A DNA stretch of 20,566 nt, taken from the NCBI GenBank assembly GCA_964058845.1, contig CAXKVR010000324.1:1-20566 (forward strand), given 5' to 3'. Positions within the stretch are counted from its first letter, which is position 1, and each line of letters begins with the position of its first letter. Shown here piece after piece: positions 8,424 to 18,148 of the stretch. The position numbers and the translations under genes were made by a program. This stretch comes from Carex sylvatica (taxonomy: Eukaryota; Streptophyta; Magnoliopsida; Poales; Cyperaceae). A model generated the notes under the pieces. The model was not told the origin of the DNA. It searched no databases and saw nothing but the letters and a program-made list of their open reading frames with translations.

Positions 8424-11011
8424 TGTGACATAATGAATTTTATAATAAATATTCTATACTAACTGATTGAGTTAAGGCGTCACGAATCGAATTATAAATA
8501 TAGAAAAACGGTCCAGTGCGGATGGATGACCCGCACTGCGGGTGGCTTCACCCGCACTGGGACAAGTTCCTTAATAAACGGCTGCAATTTCCTCTGGGTG
8601 CGGATGGTGGTGCGGATGGGCACACGCACTGCGGGTGAGTTCTGTACTCTTCTGAAAATTTCGCTAAGTACTGAATGCGGATGGGAGCATCCGCACTGGC
8701 CTCAGTGCGTCCGCACTAGGCTCGGACATTTTTCTGCGCCGTGAGTGCGGCTGGACGGATCCGCAGTGCGGATGATTGATCCGCACTGGGGTGTGTTTGT
8801 TATTTGCGCAATGAATGCGGCTGGATGGATCCGCAGTGCGGATGGTTGGTCCGCACTGGGGGCTGTATTTCTGCTATTTTTGCTATTTTTGAGGGACTTA
8901 TTTGCAAAATGGATAAAATAAACATCTTCTCTCTTTCTCTTTCATCTTTTAATAAATAAAAGATTACATAAGGGCCTATTTGTAATAAATATTTTCAAGT
9001 TGTTAAATATTAAAAAGTTGGAGGGTTTATGTGCAAAATTCCAATTATTAAATCAAAAACCCTTCTCCTTCCTTTCATTTCACCGAATTAATTGAAGAAA
9101 CATTTTCGTGAGAGCTAGGGCTTAGAGCCGAAGCAAAAAGGGAAAGAGAGAGAGAAAGAAATTAAACGCGGAAACTGATCGGACTGACCGGAAAATCGAG
9201 ATTCGAGCTGAATTGACGATCCTTGATCGATTAGAAAGCTTCAATTTGGTATATATTTCTCCTTTGGTAATTTCTTGAAAATCCTAATTTATTCGATTTA
9301 TTCGATTTGTCATGATTTCGGTTGGAATTTGTAATTAGGGTTTCGTAATCGAGTTCTAGCTCGATTAGTTGTTAATTTGTGATAATTGATACGATTTATC
9401 TTCCTTTTCTCTTGGAAACCCTAATTTCATTTGATTTGTTATATTTTGGTGAAATTCGAAGTCGAATTTGATTTGAAATGTTATAACTCGATAATCGGAT
9501 TGATTTGCTTGTGGAATTTGGAATTGAACTAGGGTTTTGGGGTTGGATTGAAATGGAAAGGAATTATGATAGTTTCATGTGAAACTCTGGAAATTGTTGG
9601 AATTAATCGAGTTATAACTTCGTTAAAACCTATCGGATATTAATCGAACGCGTTAATCGAATTTAACGTGTAAAATAGGTGGTAATCATACGAGGCAAAG
9701 GATTTCTGGATCGTTCGAGACGCCTGAGCCTTAGTCGAGCGTGCTATTACTCAGGTGCGGGGTTTCTGGACTTGTCTGATAGTTTATATTCAGAAATTAA
9801 ACTGTGTTTTGATTCATGTAATTAAACTGTGTTTCGATTCATATGCATTGCATTGCCCAAATAAAGTGAAACTCGAATTGTTTAAATCTGATTGATTTGC
9901 ATGCTGGTATGGTTATTATTTGTGTTGATCTGAATGATCTGATTTTGGAATTAAAGTCACCGTGCTTTATATCACCATCGGTTGGTGGATATGGTATTAT
10001 GGTCATCCACCGTGATGACGTCACCCAGGGGGTGAATCCGGATTTGTCAAGTCTGTGCACGGACTGTGACGCTCAGTGTTCTAAAGCTTTAGATCGTCTG
10101 GCCCTCGGCAGTTCCCAGTACCGGTTGGGACGAGGGGTAAGTGACTTTGTATTATGATTTTGGTTATGGGTGACTGTGTATCGGAGGCATTACCCAGGGG
10201 GTAATGCGTTTGGATGGTCAATTGGATTTATATGGATTTTCCGGATATGAATTAGAACCAGACTTTTAATTAAACAGTTAAGCCTGTAACTACAGATAAG
10301 TGTCATGAGAAAAGGTTTTACCTGGTACAGCCGTCTGTAGGTGTCTGTAACCCTACAGATGAGTGGGAACGAATTGGGGTCCAGTTTGGTGGAACATCTG
10401 TAGTTACTACCAGATATTCTGAAATCGAGTTAAACCAAATATTGTGTGCTTGAATTTCATCTTGGCAATTCCTGAATTGTGATTTCATTTGGATAAATGT
10501 TGTCGGGTTTGTGCATTTATGTTTATATATGATTATAAACTGATTTGAGCTTTATTTGTGTTTACTTTTTGAATATAATCTTTGATTGCAAGTCCAGGGA
10601 CGATTTGTGGCAATTTATCGCACTGAGAATTCAATTCTCATCCCCTCTTTTGGGTTAATTTTTCAGGTACCGGTTCGGCGGATCCGAGAGAGACACGAGG
10701 TCGGTAGGCCTGGTTTTCACCGCTGCTTAGCTGTCTGGTATTGTGACTAGAGACATGTATAGATTTATGTTTTGATTGTATATATATATGTGTTCTCTAT
10801 GTCATTTGGTGATACGTATCCATCGAGATACGGATTTTGTATGATATTACCTGACCAGTTGGGATTTGTGAACTGTTTTTCTTAGTTATTTGTTTGTTTT
10901 GTTGGTGTGTTTTACTTTCTATTATATCGTAATTGCCTTGTAGGCATACGGGAAACCGTATGTCTACGGCAGGAGGCACCCGTCACGCCTCGTGGACTGC
11001 GGGGTGTGACA
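8424..11011 (+). repeat. 3' long terminal repeat
   Basis: 2588 bp, TGTGACAT to GTGTGACA, nearly identical to the 5' LTR (three substitutions and one 1-nt deletion). It carries the same GC-rich inverted-repeat array (8514-8858), nested stem-loop (10286-10407) and short hairpins. It should supply the polyadenylation site, and as a second promoter could read out towards the MITE cluster on its right. Confidence 0.97.
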
Positions 11012-11016
11012 TCATC
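11012..11016. repeat. Right target-site duplication of the retrotransposon
   Basis: TCATC, identical to 1755-1759, directly after the final CA of the 3' LTR. Confidence 0.95.
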
Positions 11017-11126
11017 TCTTTCTACGTTTCTAAACGTCCCTAACTAATTAATTCATCTTTATTATTCTCCCATCTAATTATTCTAAACATCTCCATTAGA
11101 TTCTCCAATATATATTTATATATATA

Positions 11127-11531
11127 GAGTAAGGCTAGGGTGCTATGGGTTGCATAGAAGACTACGGTGCTACGGCTCAATATTTGAGTTTTTAAGATCC
11201 TAATAGTTGATTCAAACCGTTCATCTTGTTCTCCATATTAATATGTGTTTAGAGACCAAATTTTACATTTTTTGAAAAAATTTTACTATTTTTTTAGATA
11301 GTTAGAAAATCAAATATCTGAATGGTGCATAATTTTTTAGATCAAGTGATTTTCTACCTATCTAAAAAAATAGTAAAATTTTTTCAAAAAATATAAAATT
11401 TGGTCTCCAAACACATATTAATATGAAGAACAAGATAAACGGTTCGGATCGACCGTTAGGATTTTAAAAAGTCGAATATTGAGCCGTAATACCGTAGCTC
11501 TCTATGCAACCCATAGCACCCTAGCCTTACT
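11127..11531. mobile_element. Foldback MITE, copy 2
   Basis: Same family as 155-547: GAGTAAGGCTAGGGTGCTATG at the left end and its reverse complement at the right, with about 30 perfectly paired terminal bases and arms extending almost to the centre. The core TTAGATAG-TAGAAAATCA pairs with TGATTTTCTA-CTATCTAA around a loop of about 34 nt. The ends of this copy match each other better than those of copy 1, suggesting it is younger or less decayed. It is bordered on both sides by TA dinucleotide runs (about 11110-11126 and 11532-11545). No coding capacity. Confidence 0.88.
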
Positions 11532-11556
11532 ATATATATATATATCAAGAATAACA

Positions 11557-11932
11557 TACATTGCAATGGATAGACATTTTGTATATTGGACTATAAATTA
11601 CTGGATTCAAAGTTCAAATGACCCATCCATACCGTTTCTCTTGTTCTCCATATTAATATGTATTTGGAGACCAAATTTTACATTTTTTAAAAAATTATTT
11701 ACTATTTTTTAATTTATTGAAATCGTTGTTTTTCAGACAAATCTGGACCAAAAAAAACAACGATTTTCAATAAATATATAAAAATAGTAAAAAAAATCCA
11801 AAAAATATAAAATTTGGTCTCCAAACATATATTAATATGGAGGACAAGATGAACGGCTTGGATCGGCTATTTAGACTTTGAATCCAGTGATTTATAGTAC
11901 AATGTACAAAAATACATATGCATTGCAATGTA
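11557..11932. mobile_element. Foldback MITE, related family with ACATTGCAATG ends
   Basis: TACATTGCAATG (11557-11568) pairs with CATTGCAATGTA (11921-11932). The inverted arms continue inwards (for example ACTATAAATTACTGGATTC with GAATCCAGTGATTTATAGT) to a centre near 11740. The interior shares with copies 1 and 2 the block reading roughly TTCTCCATATTAATATG followed by GAGACCAAATTTTAC, although the ends are unrelated. This suggests one lineage with fast-changing termini. No coding capacity; the target duplication is not resolved. Confidence 0.82.
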
Positions 11933-11942
11933 CCGTAGCCCA

Positions 11943-11968
11943 TCTCTCTCTCTCTCTTTATATATATA
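11943..11968. repeat. (CT)n and (TA)n microsatellite
   Basis: A short CT run followed directly by TA repeats, lying between two foldback elements. A similar CT-then-TA tract follows the next element at 12392-12422. Confidence 0.85.
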
Positions 11969-12389
11969 GAGGTAGGCTAATAAACAATCGATTGTTCCTA
12001 GCCTCCCATGCAACCAAGTCATTTTCTGATTTTTAAAGTCCAAATGATTGATCCAAACCGTTAGATGTGATCCCCATATTAAAATGTGCTAGGAGACCAA
12101 ATTTTACATTTTTTGAAATTTTTTTACTATTTATTAAGCTACTTTGAAAATTGCTGATCCAACGGTGGCTTAACCAAACAGTAAAATTAGAAGTTACCGT
12201 TGAATCAGCGATTCTCAAAGTGCCTTAATAAATAGTAAAAAAAATTCAAAAAATGTAAAATTTGATCTCATAGCACATTTTAATATGGAGATCACATCTA
12301 ACAGTTTGGATCAATCATTTGGACTTTAAAAATCAGAAACAATTTAGTTGCACTGGAGGCTAGAAACAATCGATTGTTTATTAGCCTAC

Positions 12390-12393
<4 letters not shown>
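11969..12393. mobile_element. Foldback MITE with GAGGTAGGCTAATAAAC ends
   Basis: The left end GAGGTAGGCTAATAAACAAT and the right end are reverse complements for about 30 bp, each containing the palindrome AACAATCGATTGTT. The arms extend through CAAATGATTGATCCAAACCGTT and its partner to a centre near 12180. The interior block GAGACCAAATTTTACATTTTTTGAAA with TTTACTATTTATTAA matches the other foldback elements here. The element sits between TA/CT microsatellites. No coding capacity. Confidence 0.87.
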
Positions 12394-12422
<29 letters not shown>

Positions 12423-12635
12423 GGTTGACTTGGATGAGGCATGGAGTAAAACGTTTGTATTCCACACCATATTTTTATTTTGAAAATTCAAACAATCAAT
12501 TTGAACATTCCAACAAGTTCTCTATATTGAAATGTACTTAGAGACTAAATTTTATATTTTTAAATTTTTTTATTATTTATTAAATCACTTTAAAAATCGA
12601 CATTTTACTGTGAAAATTAAAAAATAAAATTTCTA
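12423..12635. mobile_element. Half of another foldback MITE
   Basis: It begins directly after a TA run with GGTTGACTTGGATGAGGCATGG and contains the shared family block (AGTTCTCTATATTGAAATG, then GAGACTAAATTTTATATTTTT, then TTATTATTTATTAAATCACTTT). No reverse-complement right half follows. Instead the sequence passes into a different repeat near 12636. It is either truncated or interrupted by that repeat. Confidence 0.6.
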
Positions 12636-12639
12636 AATC

Positions 12640-13375
12640 AGCGAGTCAGAACGGAATCGGACAATGCCAATCCGATTTTTGACTGAGTTACGCAATGACC
12701 AATTTTTCATATAAAAACCGGATTAAATAGTGGTGATTCGGACGAATCAAGCGATTCTCGACCAATTCTCACAATTTGGAGGCGATTCTCTCCAAGATAA
12801 GCCGATTTTGCCTTTTATTTGCGTCAATTTAGGTTTATCGGAAGAAGCGTAGTAAATTTGGGAAGAAAGAAGATAGGCACCAATGGAGAGGAAAGACAAA
12901 TAGAAACATCTTAAATGGACACGGTGTACAAGTCCATAAAGCACATAAATACAAAAAATAGTTTGTCCATTGTGAACCAAGAGCAACGAAATCACTCTGA
13001 TTGAGAGATGGAGTTACTCGTAAGATATAAGACAAATTTAGCGCTGCCTCCATGGTTTACTCATTCTCTGCATTTCGGTCTTCACTGGACCAAACCATTT
13101 ACACAATTTCTTACATTTTTATATTTGTGTTTGAATTGTTTTTTCATGTTTTCTACCCGTCTGTTTGATTTTCTTCCTCTATTTTTCTTCTATATATTTA
13201 TTTCATTTAGAACTCAAAAGTATTTTATTTACCATTTTTTTTCTATTTTTTTAGTTCAAAACAAACTTCTGTCAAAAATATCCGAGTTTCCGATACGATT
13301 CTGACCGATTCACCCGATTCCGATTCTCCAATCAAGTGACCGATTCCGATTCCAATTTTGATTCCACTTTTTCTT
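12640..13375 (-). repeat. Unclassified GAATCGG-rich repeat, copy 2, inverted
   Basis: Read on the minus strand, about 13030-12650 resembles 660-1080 block by block, including GGTTCACAATGGACAA, CTTCCCAAATT and GAGAGAATCGCCTCCAAATTG. The plus-strand end near 13290-13370 carries repeated CCGATTC / CGATTCCGATTCC words, and the other end near 12645 has GGAATCGG, so the two ends look like inverted versions of one another. This would suit a non-autonomous DNA element with subterminal repeats. Short reading frames on both strands (for example 13008-13304) are low-complexity and not believed. Confidence 0.5.
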
Positions 13376-13382
13376 TCTATTC

Positions 13383-13475
13383 CAGTAACGTTGTTATCTA
13401 AAAATCGAATCAACTGTTTAGCTAACAAAACCATATGTTTATTAACGTCAATAACACCCAAAACCCCTTGGTCCT
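13383..13475 (-). pseudogene. LINE reverse-transcriptase 3' region relic (a)
   Basis: On the minus strand this translates to a string like GVIDVNKHMVLLAKQLIRF, which resembles the segment after the polymerase domain of plant L1-type LINEs (consensus-like GGLGVxDLxxxNxALLAKW). It is short, surrounded by stops and clearly dead. The same stretch recurs, diverged, at 14322-14455. The identification rests on motif resemblance only. Confidence 0.6.
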
Positions 13476-13476
13476 T

Positions 13477-13539
13477 ATCTCTACAAACAACATCCTAAGA
13501 ATGGATCTCTACAAACAACATCCTTAAGAATGATCTCTA
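13477..13539. repeat. 28-bp tandem duplication
   Basis: ATCTCTACAAACAACATCCT plus eight more bases occurs at 13477-13504 and again at 13505-13532 with few changes. A third partial unit begins at 13533. Confidence 0.8.
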
Positions 13540-14320
13540 ACAAGGTGAACATGTAGAAGGAGAAGTTATATTCTTATACTTACTAAAATATGACACAGTC
13601 CGGCCACGGAGATTCACAAGGACACAAGCTAGTTCATCTAAACATTACTCAAGAGGAGCAAAACTCAACTCAACAGTAGTTAAGAGAAGATAAACTCAAC
13701 TCAAACAATAAAATTTGTATATATTCCATGATCTCCTTACAAAATGATTCTTGAGCTGTTATATAGCCATATTCTTACTCTAGAAGCTACCTAACATTTA
13801 TTACAACTCTCAACTACTTTTGCTAATACCAAAACATACTTAATAACTTCCTGGAGACTCTAAAAAAGACTCTCCTAGAAACCACAAAATAAAGTTAGAT
13901 ACAAACACATTTTTGACCATATTAAAATCCTACTAAAAACTCACAACCAACTAATTAATAACAAGCTGACTCAAAACAGATCAGTTCTTTTGGCATGCCT
14001 GTTTGACCATGATATGTTTGGAATCTGGACAAATATATCTCATGAACATTGTAGAGCTTGTTGTCAGAATTCCACAGAATTTTGGATAAATCGGAGCTCA
14101 TACAAAGAATCGATGGCCAAAATACTAAAGACATGTCAGTCAGTGCAATTCTGGATGGATAAATTTGAAACTGCTGCAAACAGTCAGTTTTATTTTAGCT
14201 ACTAGCTGTTCTCAAGGCCCGTTGAAGCGTCTCATATGACATGTCACTGAAAGATAAGGCTTATCTGCTTCAAAAGTATCATAACGGTGCAATCCCAACG
14301 GTGTCAAAATATCTTTTAAT
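13540..14320. other. Unclassified segment between two LINE relics
   Basis: No protein is recognised; reading frames at 13955-14179 (minus) and 13990-14205 (plus) overlap each other and have no family features. Read on the minus strand it contains CTATATAACAGC followed by an A/T-rich stretch and several GAGTTGAG repeats, reminiscent of a copia-type LTR. No terminal TG/CA pair with a target duplication or primer site could be fixed. Its position between two copies of the same LINE region suggests an insertion or a duplication. Confidence 0.3.
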
Positions 14321-14321
14321 T

Positions 14322-14700
14322 TACCAGTAACATTGTTATCTAAAAAATCGAATCCACCATTTAGCTAACAAAACCTTGTTCATTAGCTGTAAGTCAATAA
14401 CACCCCAAACCCCCTTGGTCCTCACTACTACGTACTACCACAAACAACACCTACCATGCCATAGAAATGTACTTCTGTTTTTATCAATTCTATGTCTTAT
14501 CTTAATAGGTAAATGATAAATAGACAACCAATACAATAGTATTGCTGAAATATCAGAGTTTAACATAGTAACTCAGCCTCCCAAGAATAGAAGATAAGAA
14601 CTTGCCAATCACTATCACATAAAGCTTTACTGTTAATAGGTACCCCTAGATATGTCAATGGTAAAGTCTTGATCTGACATTCCAACACTGCAGCTAAATA
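14322..14700 (-). pseudogene. LINE reverse-transcriptase relic (b)
   Basis: Read on the minus strand, about 14690-14560 gives PLTYLGVPINSKAL followed by DWQVLI, resembling the YLG-P and DW-LI motifs in the distal reverse-transcriptase region of plant LINEs. About 14425-14345 gives KGVWGVIDLQLMNKVLLAKW, the motif that follows it. The order is correct for a LINE on the minus strand. Stops and frame changes show it is a fossil. The 14322-14455 part is a diverged direct repeat of 13383-13490. Confidence 0.72.
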
Positions 14701-15650
14701 ATAAGTCTTGATCTAACATCCCAGCAATGTAGCTAAACGTCTACTTTCATTGTCCAAGTTGCGTGGAGGATTGACGAAATTTCAAAATGGCGAAAAATCA
14801 AACCAAATAATGTGTATGACTTGAGATAACACTAGCAGGAATCTTAATTATCCAACCAGTTGCCAAGGTTGACTAAAATACTTCGGGTTGTGGTAGGATG
14901 TTCTCCTTTGAAGACTTCAAAGTCCTCTACATAACTTCTTTATTTCGCCTTCTTGCCTCATTAAATGAAACAAGGAAAATAAATAAAAAATATTCATCAA
15001 CTTTTACTATGATCCAAAATTTCTTATACTTGTACTATTTAAATGCTGTGAGAATTATATGTAATTCAGTAATTAATGTGAACCATATGTTAATATATTT
15101 AATATGATTCAAACTTTATTGGCAATAGATATATGGTTTGCACTTTATTAAATTTAATTATAATATAGTACGTAATTAAGGATGGAACATATACGGATTT
15201 AAAGTTGAATCTTATAGAATTTTACTTTGTGAGAAATTGAAGAGTTCATTCGTTTAGTTGATGGTGAACCGTGTTCAAATATAAATGTGAATATTATGCG
15301 CGCACACTTGATTTTTTTCAAACATTTAGTTAAAAGAAAAATATATTCATGCTTCAAACGTTTACATGTACCATTGTCACAAATGCAGAATTTAGAAGAC
15401 ATTATAATACCTTCTGTCTTTAAAAATTAATATTGGTACCTCAAAAATTTAATAAAGTGTAATTTCTTATTACTATAATAAGTTATACATCATTGAAAAG
15501 ATAGTAATTGATAGATAGTTTTAACTTCATTTGTTATTATTATGATTTGTGTTAAATTATAATGCAAGATTAATTTACGCTTATTAAGAATGAACTCTGT
15601 ACAATCATATATGCACAAATTTAAATTTTTTAATATTGTGAATCATACAA
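14701..15650. other. AT-rich intergenic DNA
   Basis: I see no gene, RNA or defined repeat. Reading frames at 14898-15107 (plus) and 15199-15402 (minus) lack any recognisable domain or compositional sign of coding. Confidence 0.5.
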
Positions 15651-15665
15651 GAATGCATAATGTGT
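15651..15665. repeat. Target-site duplication of LINE, 3'-end side
   Basis: GAATGCATAATGTGT, identical to 16966-16980 on the other side of the LINE. A 15-bp duplication is typical of target-primed reverse transcription. Confidence 0.95.
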
Positions 15666-16965
15666 GTTTTTTTTTTTGAAAAATAGTGGAGTATTCCACC
15701 AATTTCATTAAGAAATCAAAAAGTACTTGATCTGGTACCTAAAACAGGTACCAAAATTAGCTACAGTCTTACATCAGATGATTACATACATAGCAATTAA
15801 CATAAAAGAGAAAAGACAGAGCACTTTAATCAACTAAATATCACTAAACTAAGACAACAAAAAGAAATACTAATCAGGACCAAGATCTTCCCAATTAATT
15901 CTATCCCCATCAGTTTCCCCTTCTCCAAACATTTGATTGGATAGGGTGCCAACTCCAGAAACCTGAGTTTGAGTTTGAGTTTGAGGGCCCCCGCTGGATT
16001 CCTCTACCATAGATAGCAACAGTGTCACTACTTGACCCGTATCTGGGCTACTGATGGTGTTCTCCTCCATTACCTGATCTAGCAGATCCTTAATATCAAA
16101 TGTAATAATTAGACTAATTTTAAATAAAGAATTATTCAAACTAGACTGGCACCAAAAATATGCTAAGGAAATTATCTTAGCTCCTATAGATTTAATCGAC
16201 AAGGGCTGAGTATCATTGAAACATACTCGATTCCTTTCCAACCAAATTATCCATAACACAGCCCCTCGTACTAATTCGACTAACAGTCTATCTTTTAAAG
16301 GGATAGCTACATCTATAAGCCATAAATCATCTAAAGAAGCACAATCAAAATTAAAATTATTATAAGATGCTATCCAATCCCAAATTAATCTAATATAAGA
16401 ACAGTGAACAAAGAGATGCTCAGTAGTCTCAATTTGATCACAAAATACACAAGAGGTATCACCTTGTCATCCCTTAATAACTAAATTAAACTTAGTCAAA
16501 ATCTTATCCTTCCTGACAAGCCATAGGAATATTTTAATTTTCAAAGGGATATGAGATTTTCATATAATTGTATATTCCGAATTTGGTATACCTCCAAACT
16601 CTAACCATCTATAAAATGAATGCACCGTAAAGTTATCGTCTTTGGACCATATCCAAATTATCATATCTTCTAATTGTTCAGATAGTGTAAAATGAAAGAA
16701 TCTATTTTGTAAAGCTAATCATTCCACCAAAAAAATACTAGTAAGTTGTCGGCTAAATCTAAGTTGGAGATGAGAGGTAGCAAATGCATCATACACAGAT
16801 ACAAATCTATTTGTAACAATTGAAAATAAATTAGAATACTGATGTTGTAATGCATGCTCGGTGCACCACCTATCCAACCAAAAAGCGGTAGACTTACCAT
16901 TACCTATTGCTTTATTTAAACCTAAATTAATTATTACATGATCTTTAAGGATTGACCTCCAAAAT
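15666..16965 (-). mobile_element. 5'-truncated L1-type LINE, antisense
   Basis: About 1.3 kb between perfect 15-bp duplications (15651-15665 and 16966-16980). The T run at 15667-15677 is the poly(A) tail of the minus-strand element. Reading from 16965 down to 15870, one frame encodes the LINE C-terminal region: FWRSILKDH and GNGKSTAFWLDRW, then a zinc-binding zf-RVT segment (CVFC ... TTEHLFVHC, about 16450-16395), then LWIIWLERNRVCF (about 16255). A tail rich in Gln, Thr and Gly follows, to a stop near 15870. The frame is broken only by TGA codons at 16719-16721, 16560-16562 and 16467-16469, each where the motif would favour Trp. Polymerase and endonuclease parts are missing, so it was dead on arrival. 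Confidence 0.92.
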
Positions 16966-16980
16966 GAATGCATAATGTGT
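16966..16980. repeat. Target-site duplication of LINE, 5'-truncation side
   Basis: GAATGCATAATGTGT, the partner of 15651-15665. The ATG inside it makes the LINE frame appear to start in flanking DNA. Confidence 0.95.
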
Positions 16981-17271
16981 TAATTACGTAAAGTTTATTA
17001 TTTCATAATTGTTAATTGAAAAATTACCTGAAACCCAAATAATTTTATTAAATGGACTAGAAAATTAAAACAATTATTACAATGCTTTACATACGGATGC
17101 ATGTAACATCATCCAGGAAGAGAGACGCGGATCATTAATTATCTCACTTGAAGGCCGGGACTTTTCAATTTTCAAGTCGCTAGTCAGCAGTGACATCTCA
17201 ACTACTCAATTGCTGGACCATATTATTAAATAATTTCTAACAAATTAAGATCATCACCATTGATCCTCCTA
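16981..17271. other. Upstream region of the RLP pseudogene
   Basis: AT-rich, with no reading frame of interest. It would be the promoter region of the receptor-like gene, and the LINE insertion ends about 290 bp before the TATA box. Confidence 0.45.
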
Positions 17272-17280
17272 TATATAAAT
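17272..17280 (+). promoter_or_regulatory. TATA box of the RLP gene
   Basis: TATATAAAT lies 57 bp before the ATG at 17337. A start site about 30 bp downstream would leave a leader of about 30 nt, plausible for a plant gene. Confidence 0.6.
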
Positions 17281-17336
17281 CAGGCCATATATGTAGTCTA
17301 TCTATTCAAGCCATTAATCACACAACAGATCAAGCA

Positions 17337-17719
17337 ATGAAGTTATTATTGCCAGTAGCGGTTCTGGTTCTAGTACTGGTTCTGGTTCTGGTTCTAGCTA
17401 GTACAGTACGAGATGAGTACTGTGAGTGGGTCAGACTCAGTACAGTGCAAGGAAGAGGAGAGGTTGGCTCTTCTACACATCAATGCTTCGTTGTCCTTTC
17501 CTATTCAATCTTTAGATGGTAAGTGGGAAGGCAATGAGTGTTGCCGATGGGAAAGAGTTACCTGCAATCCAACCACCGGCCACGTCACTCAACTTGACCT
17601 CAGTATATACGAAGATGATGATCGGGTTATTTTATTAAATGCCAGTATGTTCTTGCCTCTCTGTCACCTAAGAAATCTGTCTTTATCTGGACTTGGCGTA
17701 TACAATACCGATGGTGCAG
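17337..17719 (+). pseudogene. RLP exon 1: signal peptide and LRR N-cap, frameshifted
   Basis: The ATG at 17337 opens a signal peptide whose Leu-Val core is written by an imperfect GTTCTG hexanucleotide repeat (about 17358-17396). The LRR N-cap that should follow is one base out of frame: VQCKEEERLALLHINASL and KWEGNECCRWERVTCNPTTGH lie in the frame beginning at 17413. That second frame is closed by TAG at 17395-17397, so the frame change lies between about 17398 and 17440. The exon ends after the first base of a Gly codon at the splice donor GTATGG. Confidence 0.82.
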
Positions 17720-17989
17720 GTATGGATCTTCCCGTTTCTTTCTTGTTGAAGCATCATGTATATGTATACCCAGCATAACAACTGTGAGCGGGTCAGACTC
17801 ATGTATGTATTCTTAATTAGATGCAAATTTTCTAGTACAACAAGTGCAATACAAGAAACTAAAAGTCTAAACAACCTCAAAAATATATATTTACCTTAGT
17901 TAATTATAATTACAGGTTTATTCGTGTTAAGAAGAGAAGAAAGAAAATAAGCAAATTCTAATGCGCAATCTTATCTCATGTTTTTTTAG

Positions 17990-18148
17990 GACTTGAAACA
18001 TGGTCTAATTTGACCAAGTTGGCGATTTTAGACCTTTCTGCTAATTTCTACCTAGACAGAAGCATCATATATGATTTAGCTTGTGTTTCATCACTTCCTA
18101 AACTCGATCTGAGTTATACTAATATAAGTAGCAGTCTGCCAGTCAACG
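17990..18148 (+). pseudogene. RLP exon 2: two LRR units
   Basis: After the acceptor TTTTTTTAG the phase-1 frame reads GLETWSNLTKLAILDLSANF ... SSLPKLDLSYTNISSSLPVN, about two leucine-rich repeats in 159 nt. It ends at the donor GTAACA. No lesion in this block. Confidence 0.8.

Larger units (their letters stand above)
1760..11011 (+). mobile_element. Ty3/gypsy chromovirus, Tekay/Del-like, full length
   Basis: A 9252-bp LTR retrotransposon flanked by the TCATC duplication. The order is 5' LTR, primer site, gag-pol, polypurine tract, 3' LTR. Reverse transcriptase followed by RNase H and then integrase defines the Ty3/gypsy order. The C-terminal chromodomain defines a chromovirus, and the Tekay/Del assignment rests on my recognition of the RT, integrase and chromodomain motifs rather than on a tree. 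The LTRs differ by three substitutions and one 1-nt indel over about 2.59 kb, so insertion is recent. The internal region is only 4075 bp, shorter than intact relatives, because the zinc knuckle and aspartic protease are absent. One in-frame stop lies between RNase H and integrase. The copy is probably non-autonomous. Confidence 0.95.

Noticed and set aside
155..11531. The MITE copies at 155-547 and 11127-11531 as the ends of one large composite transposon
   Set aside because: Each copy is complete with its own two inverted ends, and the retrotransposon between has its own TCATC duplication, so they are independent insertions.
13008..13304. 98-codon plus-strand Phe/Leu-rich reading frame resembling a membrane protein
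   Set aside because: Composition follows the T-rich DNA; it lies within a repeat and has no family signature.
13540..14320. Solo copia LTR on the minus strand
   Set aside because: Some LTR-like words are present, but no TG/CA ends with a matching 5-bp duplication could be fixed, so it is left unclassified.
14898..15402. Two short reading frames (14898-15107 plus, 15199-15402 minus)
   Set aside because: No start context, domain or compositional support in AT-rich DNA.
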